DNA of 64,000 bases from Flavobacteriaceae bacterium. Lineage in GTDB: Bacteria > Bacteroidota > Bacteroidia > Flavobacteriales > Flavobacteriaceae. The notes under the pieces are model-generated. The model did no database searches and was not told the DNA's origin. It worked only from the letters and a program-made list of their open reading frames with translations. Position numbers and translations under genes: made by a program. Below, in pieces: positions 48,464 to 58,987 of this stretch. Numbering within the stretch: the first letter of the stretch is position 1; every line of letters starts with the position of its first letter. The DNA is taken from positions 1 to 64,000 of the forward strand of contig CANGIF010000009.1 of assembly GCA_947453885.1 (NCBI GenBank), in the 5' to 3' direction.

Positions 48464-50767
48464 TTATCTTTTTAAGGTAAAATGACTTTTAATTATCCTG
48501 TTTGCCCCTAAATTCAAATAAAACCAGTAATCATCAGCAGGCATTTGCACATTGTTAAAATTTCCGTCCCAACCACTACTAAAAGGACTTATTTGCTTTA
48601 ATAATTTTCCATATCTATCAAAAAGTAATATGGCTGCTTTAGGATATTTATCTAAATTTTTTATTTGCCAAAAATCATTAAAACCATCATTATTTGGAGT
48701 AAAATAATGTGGGTAATCCAGAACCGTAACAAGATTTGAAATGGTGATTCCGCAATTATTTATGTCTTTGACCCAAACAGTGTATGTTCCAATTTCTAAA
48801 TTTGAAAAAATAGGGCTATTTTGATAATGAATACCGTCCAAAGAAAATACATAGTTTCCATTTCCAGTAAACTTTACTTCAATACTGTTAGAATCGTTAT
48901 TAAAGTCTATAACATCAACTCCAGTAATAATAGCGCTTTCTGAAGAATTTACAATGTAATTCTTGGTATTTGTACAACCATTTGAATCTGTAATTAGTAC
49001 ACTATATGCACCCGGATTTTGTACTGAAATGGCATTTGAAGTAGAAGTTGTATTCCACAAATAGTTTGTATATCCAATTGGTGCTTGAAGCAAAACAGTT
49101 GATGAATAACAGATATAATCCGTTACTGTTTCGAGTAATTGTGGCGTAAATTTATTTATTAAAAGTGTTAGTGGAATAATGGAATAGCATGCAGATCCAT
49201 TAACAATTCGTGCATAAATGACTTGTTGATTCGCAGTAGTGTTTGTGAAACTAGTAGGCAACAAATTTATTTGTAACAACGCTTCGTTTTCAGTAAGATA
49301 ATATTCAACAACAGTACCTAAAGGCAAACCATTTAAGATTTGAGGAGTAGCTAGTATTTGTAGATTAAAAGTACTAATTCCATCTTTAATTGAATCAGTA
49401 TCACAAATGGATATTGGATTTTGTGAAGCTACTGCAGTATTTGAAACTTGTAATTGAATTGTTGCAACTGCCCAACAGCCTGTTAAACTTGACGTAATTC
49501 TAACATAAACGGTGTTGGCAACTGTATTTGAAAAGGCACTATAGTTAACAATAACATTGTTTTGATTTTGAGCATCTAGTGCGTTTACATAAAAACTATA
49601 TGCATTTAAAGTTGTGTCATTATTTGTTATTAGTGGAATTGCTTTTGTGAGATTGTAAATTGCAAACCCATCATTATTCAAATCACATTGAATTAGTGTT
49701 GTATTTTGTAATGAAAGTTGTGGATAGTATTCAATTTTAATACTCCCAAAAGCACCACAAATTGAATTTAACGGTGTTACTCTAACGGAATAATCTCCAG
49801 GAGAATTTACAGTATAGGAAGCATTGGTAGCATTAGTTATAGCAACATTATTTAAAAACCATTGGTAGGAATTTGTGCCATTTTGAGTTGCATTTAAAAC
49901 AGTAGTTGCTCCATTACAAAGTGCTGTTTTAGTTGAAATTAATCGATCAGGCCCTAAGTTTAACCCAATTTTAAAACTACTTCCTCCTAAAAAAATAGCG
50001 GAATCATATTGTGGGTTTGTTTCATCAGCAATAACTAATTTTATATGGTAACTTGTTCCAGGAGTGACAGCACTAGTAGCAGTCATTACAACAGTTTGAC
50101 CATTAAAGTTTATAGGTGCATTACTTCCATTGTAGCTTCCAAAATAAGTTTCGTTTTGAGCAGCACAAGCACCTGTAATTTCAGGATGTACAGTGGTTAC
50201 TTTTACAGGAATAGTAGTATTGGGTATTAGAGCTAAATTTTGATAGGCATTGGAAGAACCACTCTCTTTCAATAAAAAAGCAAATCCATCGGAATACTTG
50301 CAAGGCGCATTACCATGATATTCTTCTGAAGCAAAAATGTAATTAAAACTAATTGTACTAGTTAACGGAATAAAATCAAATTCTAAAAGCGTAGCATCTG
50401 AGGTGTTTGAAATAAAAAGAGCTTGTTCTAAATCAACATCTCCCATCCAATTATTTGCCGTTTCACTTAAAATTGAATCATTTGGTCCCATAGTTGAAAC
50501 GGCCCTACTCGTACTTAAAATAACCCCATCAGTAAACGGAAAACCACTAGTTCCTGCTGTAAAATAACCATAACTTTTCTCGCCATTGTTGAAATTACCA
50601 CCCTGTACTGAAAAATTGGAAACATTGGCACATGGACTGTTAATTAATACGTTTTCAACTAATTGTTGTGCAGTGTATGTGTCATTAACTTGAATATATT
50701 GTGCTTGACTTTTGTAAATACTACTAGTAAAAAGTAGTATTATAAAAATGGTTTGTGTTAACCTCAT
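48464..50767 (-). CDS. Choice-of-anchor L domain protein with gliding-motility-associated (T9SS type B) C-terminal domain
   Basis: FNNGEKSYGYFTAGTSGFPFTDGVILSTSRA; FNYIFASEEYHG; YFTPNNDGFNDFWQIKNLDKYPKAAILLFDRYGKLLK. Confidence 0.9.
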   Translation of the reverse strand: MRLTQTIFIILLFTSSIYKSQAQYIQVNDTYTAQQLVENVLINSPCANVSNFSVQGGNFNNGEKSYGYFTAGTSGFPFTDGVILSTSRAVSTMGPNDSILSETANNWMGDVDLEQALFISNTSDATLLEFDFIPLTSTISFNYIFASEEYHGNAPCKYSDGFAFLLKESGSSNAYQNLALIPNTTIPVKVTTVHPEITGACAAQNETYFGSYNGSNAPINFNGQTVVMTATSAVTPGTSYHIKLVIADETNPQYDSAIFLGGSSFKIGLNLGPDRLISTKTALCNGATTVLNATQNGTNSYQWFLNNVAITNATNASYTVNSPGDYSVRVTPLNSICGAFGSIKIEYYPQLSLQNTTLIQCDLNNDGFAIYNLTKAIPLITNNDTTLNAYSFYVNALDAQNQNNVIVNYSAFSNTVANTVYVRITSSLTGCWAVATIQLQVSNTAVASQNPISICDTDSIKDGISTFNLQILATPQILNGLPLGTVVEYYLTENEALLQINLLPTSFTNTTANQQVIYARIVNGSACYSIIPLTLLINKFTPQLLETVTDYICYSSTVLLQAPIGYTNYLWNTTSTSNAISVQNPGAYSVLITDSNGCTNTKNYIVNSSESAIITGVDVIDFNNDSNSIEVKFTGNGNYVFSLDGIHYQNSPIFSNLEIGTYTVWVKDINNCGITISNLVTVLDYPHYFTPNNDGFNDFWQIKNLDKYPKAAILLFDRYGKLLKQISPFSSGWDGNFNNVQMPADDYWFYLNLGANRIIKSHFTLKR

Positions 50768-50783
50768 GATGGTTACAAAGATA

Positions 50784-51632
50784 CTACAAATCTCGTTTTT
50801 CCAATAATTTGTAGGACATAAATACAAATAAAGCTGTCCAAACTAATACAACAAAAATATTTGAAAAATGTACGGAATAATCTTTAGTGAAATTTGCTCC
50901 CATAGTATTTCCTACAGACTTAATAAAATTTAATCGAGTTACAGGTTCTACAATAAGATTTGACATTGATTCTAATGGAAAATAATGTTTTATTGTATCA
51001 AAAATAGTTACATCATTATATTTATAGCCAAAAATTTTATGTTTCAATATACCTATAAAAACGTTTTCAAAAATCCACCAAATGAATAAAAAACCTAGGG
51101 CAAATGCAGAACGTTTTATTAACACACCTAAAAACAAACAAAATGAAAAGAATCCTATTAGTTTAACAAAATAAGCTGCAAAGTATTCTAAATCAGAGGT
51201 AATAATACTAAATTCATTATACGATGAAAAATTTAATCCTAAAACTAGACAAATTAAAAATAAAAAAAGTGTTGAAATAAATGCGAAAAAAATTATGGTA
51301 TAAAATTTAGACAGAATAAATTCTTTTTTACTTAATCCATCAATTAAATTTTGTTTTAATGTGCCATAACTATATTCATTGGCAATCATAGAAACAATTA
51401 CTACAGCTAAAAATAATTTTAACCAAGAAGCAAAATAAGTGCTCATGTGCCAAATGTATGGAAAATTGAAAATACCGCTTTTGGCTGCTTCAAATTTGAT
51501 TGGACCTAATTCAAATTCAATTGAGCCTATTAACGCAATTAATGTTAATGTTAAAAAATAGGTAATAGTTAATATTCTACTAGCTCTATTTTGCCAAGTT
51601 TTTTGTAATTCTATAGAAAGTAATCGTATCAT
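50784..51632 (-). CDS. ABC transporter permease (ABC-2 type)
   Basis: Multi-TM, MIRLLSIELQKTWQNRASRI...NEYSYGTLKQNLIDGLSKKEFILSKF; adjacent ATPase. Confidence 0.88.
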   Translation of the reverse strand: MIRLLSIELQKTWQNRASRILTITYFLTLTLIALIGSIEFELGPIKFEAAKSGIFNFPYIWHMSTYFASWLKLFLAVVIVSMIANEYSYGTLKQNLIDGLSKKEFILSKFYTIIFFAFISTLFLFLICLVLGLNFSSYNEFSIITSDLEYFAAYFVKLIGFFSFCLFLGVLIKRSAFALGFLFIWWIFENVFIGILKHKIFGYKYNDVTIFDTIKHYFPLESMSNLIVEPVTRLNFIKSVGNTMGANFTKDYSVHFSNIFVVLVWTALFVFMSYKLLEKRDL

Positions 51633-51676
51633 TTTAATAGTTTAAATGGTGAAAGGAAAAAGGAATGGATTTAAAA

Positions 51677-52573
51677 TTAAGATTGTTTCGTTAATTCTAA
51701 AAATTGTTCTTCTAAACTGTGTTTGCGTTTCACCAAATGTGTAAGTATAATATTTTGTTTGAACAAATAAGAATTTAATTCAGAAGGTTCTAAATTATTT
51801 TTTAGATAAACTAATAATTTTTTATCCTCTTTTTCAATTTTTTCAATTTGAGAAAAGTGTTGCAAAGCCGATTTTAATTGTTCTAAATTATCTGATTCCA
51901 ATTCAAAGAAACCTTCGTTAGCAGTAATTCCATTAACTGTACCTTGATATAAAGTTACACCATTTCGAATTACAATTACGTGGGAACATACTTTTTCAAC
52001 TTCATCTAACAAGTGAGATGCTAACAGAATAGTTGTTCCTTGATTGGCAATAATTCGGATTAAATCTCTAATTTGTCTAATTCCTTGTGGGTCTAAACCG
52101 TTAGTTGGTTCGTCTAAAATTAAAATTTCAGGATCGTTGAGTAGGGCAGAGGCAATGGCTAAACGTTGCTTCATTCCTAAAGAAAACGTTTTGAAGTTGC
52201 TGTTTTTTCTTTCTACTAAACCTACTAATTCTAATTTTTCTGTCACTTTAGAATAATCGATTCCTTTGATTTTACAAACCAATTCTAAATTTTCTTGCGC
52301 CGTCATGTACGGATAAAAATTAGGTCGTTCAATAATGGCGCCTACTTTTTTCAACGCCTCATGAGTAGAATATTTTCCACCAAACCATTCAAATTCTCCT
52401 GAAGTTCTATTCACAACATTCAAAACAATGCCTAAAGTGGTTGATTTTCCAGACCCATTAGGGCCTAAAATGCCATAAACAGCTCCCTTTTCTATTTCCA
52501 AGGAAAGATTGTTAACGGCATGTAATTTTCCGTAAAATTTATTCAAATTCTGAATCGAAAGTATTGTTTTCAA
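51677..52573 (-). CDS. ABC transporter ATP-binding protein
   Basis: GILGPNGSGKSTTLGIVLNV; FSLGMKQRLAIASALLNDPEILILDEPTNGLDP. Confidence 0.95.
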   Translation of the reverse strand: MKTILSIQNLNKFYGKLHAVNNLSLEIEKGAVYGILGPNGSGKSTTLGIVLNVVNRTSGEFEWFGGKYSTHEALKKVGAIIERPNFYPYMTAQENLELVCKIKGIDYSKVTEKLELVGLVERKNSNFKTFSLGMKQRLAIASALLNDPEILILDEPTNGLDPQGIRQIRDLIRIIANQGTTILLASHLLDEVEKVCSHVIVIRNGVTLYQGTVNGITANEGFFELESDNLEQLKSALQHFSQIEKIEKEDKKLLVYLKNNLEPSELNSYLFKQNIILTHLVKRKHSLEEQFLELTKQS

Positions 52574-52791
52574 GTTCTTTAATTTTAGTAGTATTAGGAC
52601 GAAATAGTTTGCTATTTGTTACAAACATATGTTCAATTTGAGTTTATATGCATAAATTTGAACATAATCATTTAGACAAATTATTTTTTTTATTTTTATG
52701 AGACATACTAAAAACATACTATACCTAAAAACTAATAAATTCATAGCGAGTAGTAACCAATTTTTCACGATGTATAAATTCCTTAATTTAT

Positions 52792-52826
52792 CCATTAGTC
52801 TACACTTTTCTACCATTGGTCTATAC
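52792..52826 (+). promoter_or_regulatory. 21-bp-phased direct repeat CCATTRGTCTAYAC x2 upstream of the NO-sensor cluster
   Basis: CCATTAGTCTACAC at 52792 and CCATTGGTCTATAC at 52813 (12/14 identical, 21-bp offset). Confidence 0.55.
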
Positions 52827-52908
52827 TAAATAGGTGTTAAACGAAAAGTATTGAGTAAAGAGCCAACTATAATCTAGTTTTGAGTTTGGATAATTATACA
52901 TATACAAC

Positions 52909-53322
52909 ATGCCTAGATCATTAAACATATTATTCATAGAAGACGACGCAATTGAGGTGATGAAATTCAATAGAGTGCTAACTACATTGAAAATGAACCA
53001 CAAAATTATCGAAGCCAATAATGGGGAAGAAGCTTTGGCAATTCTAAATGGAAAAGAAATCATTCCTGATATTATTTTCTTAGATCTGAATATGCCTCGC
53101 ATCAACGGCATTGAGTTTTTACAAATTTTAAAGAAAGACGATTATTTAAAATACATTCCTTCTATTATTTTAACTACTTCAAACAATCATAAAGATGTTA
53201 TGGAATGTTATAAAATTGGGATAGCAGGGTACATGTTAAAACCATTAAAGTATGATGAATACGTAGAACGCATCAAGAGAATGTTAGACTATTGGAGTTC
53301 AAATGAATTAATTTCTCAATAA
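52909..53322 (+). CDS. Single-domain (REC) response regulator
   Basis: LNILFIEDDAIEVMKFNRVLTTLK; IIFLDLNMPRINGIEFLQILK; ILTTSNNHKD; GYMLKPLKYDEY. Confidence 0.93.
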   Translation: MPRSLNILFIEDDAIEVMKFNRVLTTLKMNHKIIEANNGEEALAILNGKEIIPDIIFLDLNMPRINGIEFLQILKKDDYLKYIPSIILTTSNNHKDVMECYKIGIAGYMLKPLKYDEYVERIKRMLDYWSSNELISQ

Positions 53323-53329
53323 AAAAGTC

Positions 53330-53872
53330 ATGTACGGTATTGTCAATAAAGCTATTGAAGATTTAGTAATTGCAAATTTTGGAGAAGAAAAATGGGAAGC
53401 AATTAAAGATAGAAGCGGTATCGATATCGATTTTTTTATTAGTAGCGAGCCATACGATGATGACGTTACGTTTAAATTAGCAATAGCTGTTTCGCAAGAA
53501 ATGCACATGACTGTTGAAGAAGTTCTTATTGCTTTTGGCGAATGGTGGGTTATTAAAACTACCTCTGAAAAGTATACTGGATTAATGCAATCAGGCGGAA
53601 ATAACCTTAAAGAATTTTTACTAAATTTACCCAATTTTCACAATCGAGTGATGTTAATTTATCCAAAACTAACGCCTCCTGAATTTAAAGTAAGTGACGA
53701 AACTGAAAACAGTATACAGTTGCATTATTTTTCTAAACGACAGGGATTGCAAGAATTTGTGAGAGGATTAATTCAAGGATTGGGGAAAATGTACAATACA
53801 CCGGTCGTTATCAAATTAATGCAAACCCGAAACGAAGGAAGTAGTCACGAAATATTCAAAATAAGCTGGTAA
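53330..53872 (+). CDS. H-NOX (heme NO-binding, HNOB) protein
   Basis: MYGIVNKAIEDLVIANFGEEKWEAI; proximal His in LNLPNFHNRV; Y-x-S-x-R in LHYFSKRQGL. Confidence 0.95.
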   Translation: MYGIVNKAIEDLVIANFGEEKWEAIKDRSGIDIDFFISSEPYDDDVTFKLAIAVSQEMHMTVEEVLIAFGEWWVIKTTSEKYTGLMQSGGNNLKEFLLNLPNFHNRVMLIYPKLTPPEFKVSDETENSIQLHYFSKRQGLQEFVRGLIQGLGKMYNTPVVIKLMQTRNEGSSHEIFKISW

Positions 53873-53876
53873 AAAA

Positions 53877-56486
53877 ATGAATGGATTAGAATTTAAGTTT
53901 CAAGAAGAATCTTTTAATAAATTATTCCCTTATTTTATTCTAATCGACGCCACTTTTCAAATTCAAGGATTTGGAAAAAGTATAGCTAAAATTTGTCCTA
54001 CCTTAAAAAAAAGGGTTTCGTTTAAGGACTTTTTTGCACTTAAAAGACCACATGCAATTACCACTACTTTTCAAGAATTATTAGGTTTAAGTGGACAATT
54101 GATAATAATTGAAAGTACTCGCGATGGTATTTCACTAAGAGGGCAGTTCGAACTTCACAATGACCAATTGTTATTTGTAGGTTCACCTTGGTTCAACTCA
54201 ATGAACGAGGTTGTGAATATGAATTTGACATTAAACGATTTTGCTATTCATGACCCATTATTGGATTTATTACATGTACTAAAGAATCAAGAAATTTCGG
54301 AAAAAGAATTAAAGGAAACGCTAATTACAATAAACAAGCAAAGAAAAGATCTAAAAAAAGCAAATAAAGAAATTCATGATATTGCTTTGTTTCCCACCCA
54401 AAGCCCCGATCCATTACTTCGTATAGATTTTGAAGGTAATTTACTTAAAAGAAATCCTGCAGCAGAAACACTTTTATCCTTTATTTATGAAGGCAAGGAA
54501 TATGATGAAGAGACTTTTTTCAAAATTATTAGCAGTCAAATTGATGTAGACCAAGAGCGCTTTATTTTTGAAGCACAATCAGGATCTATTGATTATTCTT
54601 TTGTTTGTAAAAGCCTTAAAGAGGAAAAATACATCAACATTTATGGACGTGACATTACAGAACAGAAAAAGAACAGCGCAGAATTAGAAAGATTATCTCT
54701 AGTAGCCAGTTCGAATGAAAACGGAATTGTATTTACGTATCCAAATGGAATTGTATTTTGGTGTAATGATGCCTATACTTCCCTTACAGGTTATCCAAAA
54801 GAATTTATTATTGGCAAGACTCCAATAGAAATCGGTAAATGTGAGCCTACTAAAACCGAAGACCTTTCAAAAATGCTCACACCTTTTTATAGAGGAGAAC
54901 CATTTGAAATAGAGCTCTTTCATGGCAAAAAAGGCGGTGGTCATTTCTGGTCACGAATCAAAGGGCAACCCATTTTTGATGCGCAAGGTAATGTGAAGCA
55001 GTATTTTGCCATGCTCGAAGATATTTCTTTAAAAAAGAGATATGATGAAAGTTTAGAAATAGAAAAAAACAAATACCAGAATATTATTGCGAACATGAAT
55101 TTGGGCTTACTAGAAGTTGATTTAAATGATGTAATTACTTTATCTAACAATAGTTTTAGTGAAATAAGTGGTTATTCATCCGGAGAGTTGATTGGTAAAA
55201 AAGCAGCTGAATTATTGATGCCAACTGAAAGCCAACAAATTATGGATTCCAAAAACGAAATGCGTTCAAAAGGTGTTACCGATTCATACGAAATAAAAGT
55301 AGTCGATAAAAAAGGGAAAAAAAGAAGTTGGTTAATTAGTGGTGCCCCCAATTACGATCTTAATGGAAATATAATTGGTTCAATTGGAATACATTTAGAC
55401 ATTACGGATCAAAAAGCCCAAGAAGAACAATTATTAATGTTGTCACTTATCGCGGAAAAGAATATTAATTCTGTTGTAATTACTGATAAAGATGGATGTA
55501 TTGAATGGGTTAATACCAGTTTCTTAGAAATGTCAGGCTTTTCGATGGAGGAAATAATAAAAAAAAAACCAGGTCATTTATTACAAGGCGTTGAAACTAA
55601 TCCAGAAACTGTTGCTTATATAAAGGATCGTATCCAAAAAGGATTGCCTTTTAATTGCGAAATCATTAATTATTCAAAATCGGGCGAAAAATATTGGGTT
55701 AACATTCAAGGACAAGCGTTGTATAATAAGAATAACAAAATAGTTAAATTTTTTGCAATCGAGGAAAATATTACCAAGAAAAAAGAATACGAACAGCAGC
55801 GAGAGTTTTTATTGGATAGTTTAGCGAAAAGTAATAAAGAACTCGAAGATTATGCGGCCATAGTTTCACATGATTTAAAATCACCATTGCGGAGTATCCA
55901 TTCTTTAATTTCTTGGATTAAAGAAGATAATGATAAAGAATTTAATGACCAAACTTTGCAGTATCTAAGAATGATGGAAAACAAAGTTGAAAAAATGGAT
56001 CACTTAATAGAAGGAATTCTAACTTATTCCAAAATTGATAAAGCCAATATAGCACTTGAAAATGTAAATACTAATGAAATTATTCAAAATATCATCAATA
56101 TAATTCATATTCCACCACACATTTCTGTTGCTATAAAAACTGGTTTGCCAGTCATTAAAGCAGATCGTTTCAGAGTTCAACAATTATTTCAAAATATCAT
56201 CAGTAACGCTGTAAATTATATTGATAAACCAGTCGGAATCGTTGAAATTGCTTGTCAATCGTTGCCAAAACAGTATCTTTTTTCAATAAAAGATAACGGA
56301 CCAGGAATTGCTAAAGACAATCAAGAAAAAATATTTAAAATATTTCAGTCTTTGAGTTCAAGTGATAAATCAACCGGACTCGGACTTTCAATTGTAAAAA
56401 AAATAATCGACTTATACCAAGGTGAAATCTGGATTGAAAGTGAAATAGGTCAAGGAACCACTTTTTTTATAAAACTTAACAAATAA
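53877..56486 (+). CDS. H-NOX-associated sensor histidine kinase: N-terminal HNOBA-like region, multiple PAS domains, HisKA-HATPase
   Basis: FPYFILIDATFQIQGFGKSIAKICP...FKDFFALKRPHAITTTFQEL (HNOBA-like); PAS: FSEISGYSSGELIGKKAAELL, FLEMSGFSMEEIIKKKPGHLLQG; YAAIVSHDLKSPLRSI; DNGPGIAKDNQEKIF; GLGLSIVKKI. Confidence 0.93.
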   Translation: MNGLEFKFQEESFNKLFPYFILIDATFQIQGFGKSIAKICPTLKKRVSFKDFFALKRPHAITTTFQELLGLSGQLIIIESTRDGISLRGQFELHNDQLLFVGSPWFNSMNEVVNMNLTLNDFAIHDPLLDLLHVLKNQEISEKELKETLITINKQRKDLKKANKEIHDIALFPTQSPDPLLRIDFEGNLLKRNPAAETLLSFIYEGKEYDEETFFKIISSQIDVDQERFIFEAQSGSIDYSFVCKSLKEEKYINIYGRDITEQKKNSAELERLSLVASSNENGIVFTYPNGIVFWCNDAYTSLTGYPKEFIIGKTPIEIGKCEPTKTEDLSKMLTPFYRGEPFEIELFHGKKGGGHFWSRIKGQPIFDAQGNVKQYFAMLEDISLKKRYDESLEIEKNKYQNIIANMNLGLLEVDLNDVITLSNNSFSEISGYSSGELIGKKAAELLMPTESQQIMDSKNEMRSKGVTDSYEIKVVDKKGKKRSWLISGAPNYDLNGNIIGSIGIHLDITDQKAQEEQLLMLSLIAEKNINSVVITDKDGCIEWVNTSFLEMSGFSMEEIIKKKPGHLLQGVETNPETVAYIKDRIQKGLPFNCEIINYSKSGEKYWVNIQGQALYNKNNKIVKFFAIEENITKKKEYEQQREFLLDSLAKSNKELEDYAAIVSHDLKSPLRSIHSLISWIKEDNDKEFNDQTLQYLRMMENKVEKMDHLIEGILTYSKIDKANIALENVNTNEIIQNIINIIHIPPHISVAIKTGLPVIKADRFRVQQLFQNIISNAVNYIDKPVGIVEIACQSLPKQYLFSIKDNGPGIAKDNQEKIFKIFQSLSSSDKSTGLGLSIVKKIIDLYQGEIWIESEIGQGTTFFIKLNK

Positions 56487-56497
56487 ATTTTTGATCA

Positions 56498-57631
56498 ATG
56501 AAAATAGTTCAAGCTTCAAAATTGGAAAACCAGCCTTGGAAATTCATGCAAGAAAATACAGTATTGCATAATCCTTTGGTTTTAATTTTTGCTAATCGGT
56601 TTTTATTAGAACAAGAGGAAGTCATTTCGGATATTCGCAAGCAATTTCCTTACGATCATCTTGTTTTTGGCTCCACTTCGGGTGAAATTATGTGTTGTCA
56701 TGTCAATGAAAATTCTATTTCGGTTACCGCAATCGAATTTGAGAAAAGTAGTTTTGAAGTCATTACCGAAAATATTTTAAATTTCGATAAAAAGGCAAAA
56801 CCACTTGGAGAAGCGTTATATGCTAAAATACCAAAAACCAATTTAAAGCATTTATTTGTTTTATCTGAAGGAAGTTTCGTTAACGGTAGTTCATTGATTG
56901 ACGGCCTTGAAAATCAACTATCCGATGCTATATCTATTACAGGCGGAATGTGTGGAGATGATACCCGATTCTTAAAAACATTGGCGTCGTATAAAGAAAA
57001 TCCAAAAGAAGGGGAAGTCATTCTAATTGGATTTTATGGAGAATCGCTTGAAATCACTTTTGCTAGTTTTGGAGGTTGGATTCCTTTTGGTCCTGAACGT
57101 AAAATCACTAGATCTAAAGCCAATATTCTTTTTGAAATTGATGATCAACCTGCACTTGATTTATATAAAAATTATTTGGGTGAAAAATCCAGCGAATTGC
57201 CTCAAGCGTCTTTATTATATCCATTGAATGTTACTCCTGAAGGCAAAAATGAGCCAGTTGTTCGGACTATTCTTAGCATCAATGACGATACTAATTCAAT
57301 GGTGCTTGCTGGAGATGTTCCAGTAAATTCAAAAGTACAACTCATGATGGCTTCTGTAGATGGAATAGCCGCTGGTGCGCAACATGCCGCAGAAATCGCT
57401 ATGGAAAACAGAAAATCACCACCCCAAATAGCCTTACTGGTAAGTTGTATCGGAAGAAAATTGGTTATGAATCAAAGAGTCGAAGAAGAAATTGAAAATG
57501 TTCAGGAAATCATAGGAAAACAAACTGCCATTACAGGTTTTTATTCGTATGGTGAAATGGCACCTATTAACGGTCATAAGTCTTGTGAATTACACAATCA
57601 AACGATGACTTTAACATTAATTAGCGAATAA
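56498..57631 (+). CDS. FIST N/C-domain protein, candidate NosP-type sensor
   Basis: HLVFGSTSGEIMCCHVNENSISVTAIEF; ISITGGMCGDDTRF; C-term TAITGFYSYGEMAPINGHKSCELHNQTMTLTLISE (FIST_C). Confidence 0.9.
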   Translation: MKIVQASKLENQPWKFMQENTVLHNPLVLIFANRFLLEQEEVISDIRKQFPYDHLVFGSTSGEIMCCHVNENSISVTAIEFEKSSFEVITENILNFDKKAKPLGEALYAKIPKTNLKHLFVLSEGSFVNGSSLIDGLENQLSDAISITGGMCGDDTRFLKTLASYKENPKEGEVILIGFYGESLEITFASFGGWIPFGPERKITRSKANILFEIDDQPALDLYKNYLGEKSSELPQASLLYPLNVTPEGKNEPVVRTILSINDDTNSMVLAGDVPVNSKVQLMMASVDGIAAGAQHAAEIAMENRKSPPQIALLVSCIGRKLVMNQRVEEEIENVQEIIGKQTAITGFYSYGEMAPINGHKSCELHNQTMTLTLISE

Positions 57632-58656
57632 TGAACTCTTTATTAAAAAGACAAATTGCGAAACATTTAGATACAGGACTCAATAATATTGACTTGTTTT
57701 TTAAAGCTGTTGACAATTCTTATGAAAATTATGAGGAGCAAATTGCCATGTTACAACGCGCTATGAAAATTAGTTCCGATGAACTGTATGCTGCCAACCA
57801 AAAACTAAGAGAAGAAGCAGAAAGCTTGAAAGATATCAATAGAAATCTACAATCAATACTAAATTCAATGAATCTAGATGCAACAAAATTTTCAAATACC
57901 GATACACTCAAATCTTCTGAGTACATCAAACAACAAGCTGTTGAAATAATTAAAATTAACAAGCAAAGAGAAGAATTGTTAGTTAACCTTGAAAAACAAA
58001 ACCAAGCGTTGAACGAATATGCACACATGGTTTCGCACGATTTAAAAGCACCATTACGAAGTATTGACACTTTAATTAATTGGTTTATTGAAGATAATGA
58101 ACCAATGATGAATGTAGATAATAAAAAAACATTGCAAACAATTTTATCTAATGTTGAAAAAATGGATTTGTTGATTAAAGGCATTTTGGTATATTCTTCA
58201 GTAGAAAACCAAGAAGTGGAAGACCGGACAATTGATTTAAACATTTTAATTGATGAGGTAGTTCGTACGTTACATGTTCCCAATCACATTAAATTGACCG
58301 TGAACAATACATTACCTAAAGTTTTTGGAAACCAATATCGTTTCAAACAGTTGTTTCAAAATCTGATTCAGAATGCAATAAAATACAACGATAAAGTAGC
58401 AGGAACAATTGCAATTGGAAGTTCTGAAAACGAAACAGCTATACAGTTTTATATCAAAGACAACGGTATTGGAATAGCTGAAAAATACCAAGATAAGATT
58501 TTTAATGTTTTTTCTAAACTTCAAAACAACGATCCTTCATCAGGAATTGGACTTTCAATTGTCAAAAAAATAATTGACTTATATAAAGGCAAAATTTGGT
58601 TAGAAAGCCAAGAAAATAGTGGTACTACATTTTATTTTACAATACCCAAAAACTAA
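57631..58656 (+). CDS. Soluble sensor histidine kinase (coiled coil + HisKA-HATPase)
   Basis: YAHMVSHDLKAPLRSI; DNGIGIAEKYQDKIF; GIGLSIVKKIIDLYKGKIWLES; no TM or PAS seen; stop/start overlap with the FIST gene. Confidence 0.93.
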   Translation: MNSLLKRQIAKHLDTGLNNIDLFFKAVDNSYENYEEQIAMLQRAMKISSDELYAANQKLREEAESLKDINRNLQSILNSMNLDATKFSNTDTLKSSEYIKQQAVEIIKINKQREELLVNLEKQNQALNEYAHMVSHDLKAPLRSIDTLINWFIEDNEPMMNVDNKKTLQTILSNVEKMDLLIKGILVYSSVENQEVEDRTIDLNILIDEVVRTLHVPNHIKLTVNNTLPKVFGNQYRFKQLFQNLIQNAIKYNDKVAGTIAIGSSENETAIQFYIKDNGIGIAEKYQDKIFNVFSKLQNNDPSSGIGLSIVKKIIDLYKGKIWLESQENSGTTFYFTIPKN

Positions 58657-58973
58657 TGGAACAACCTAATAACAATTACATCATTCAGTTAGCTGGCGAC
58701 AATCTTGAATTCAAATCAAAAATGATTGCAATTTTGAAGAAAGAATTGCCCGAGGAGATTGAAAATTATCATAAGCAGCTTTTAAATAATGACCTACTTG
58801 AAGCAGCACAATGCGTTCATAAATTAAAACACAAAATTTCTATTCTTGGTCTTGAAAAAAGTTATTATATTGCTGAACAATTTGAAGCGCATTTAAATAA
58901 CAAAAATACTGTTTTGCAATCTGACTTTGAAGCTATTTTAAAAGTGATGTTGCAGTTTGTTCGGGAATTATAA
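58656..58973 (+). CDS. Histidine phosphotransfer (Hpt) protein
   Basis: LLEAAQCVHKLKHKISILGLEKSYYIAEQFE; position between kinase and regulator; start overlaps the kinase stop. Confidence 0.85.
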   Translation: MEQPNNNYIIQLAGDNLEFKSKMIAILKKELPEEIENYHKQLLNNDLLEAAQCVHKLKHKISILGLEKSYYIAEQFEAHLNNKNTVLQSDFEAILKVMLQFVREL

Positions 58974-58987
58974 TTTTAAGCTAAGAT

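Noticed and set aside
50717-50742. AATACTAC...GTAGTATT hairpin
   Set aside because: Lies in the signal-peptide coding region of the 48464-50767 gene; no T-run; likely chance in AT-rich DNA.
57729-58283. 184-aa minus-strand ORF
   Set aside because: Antisense to the well-supported histidine kinase 57631-58656.
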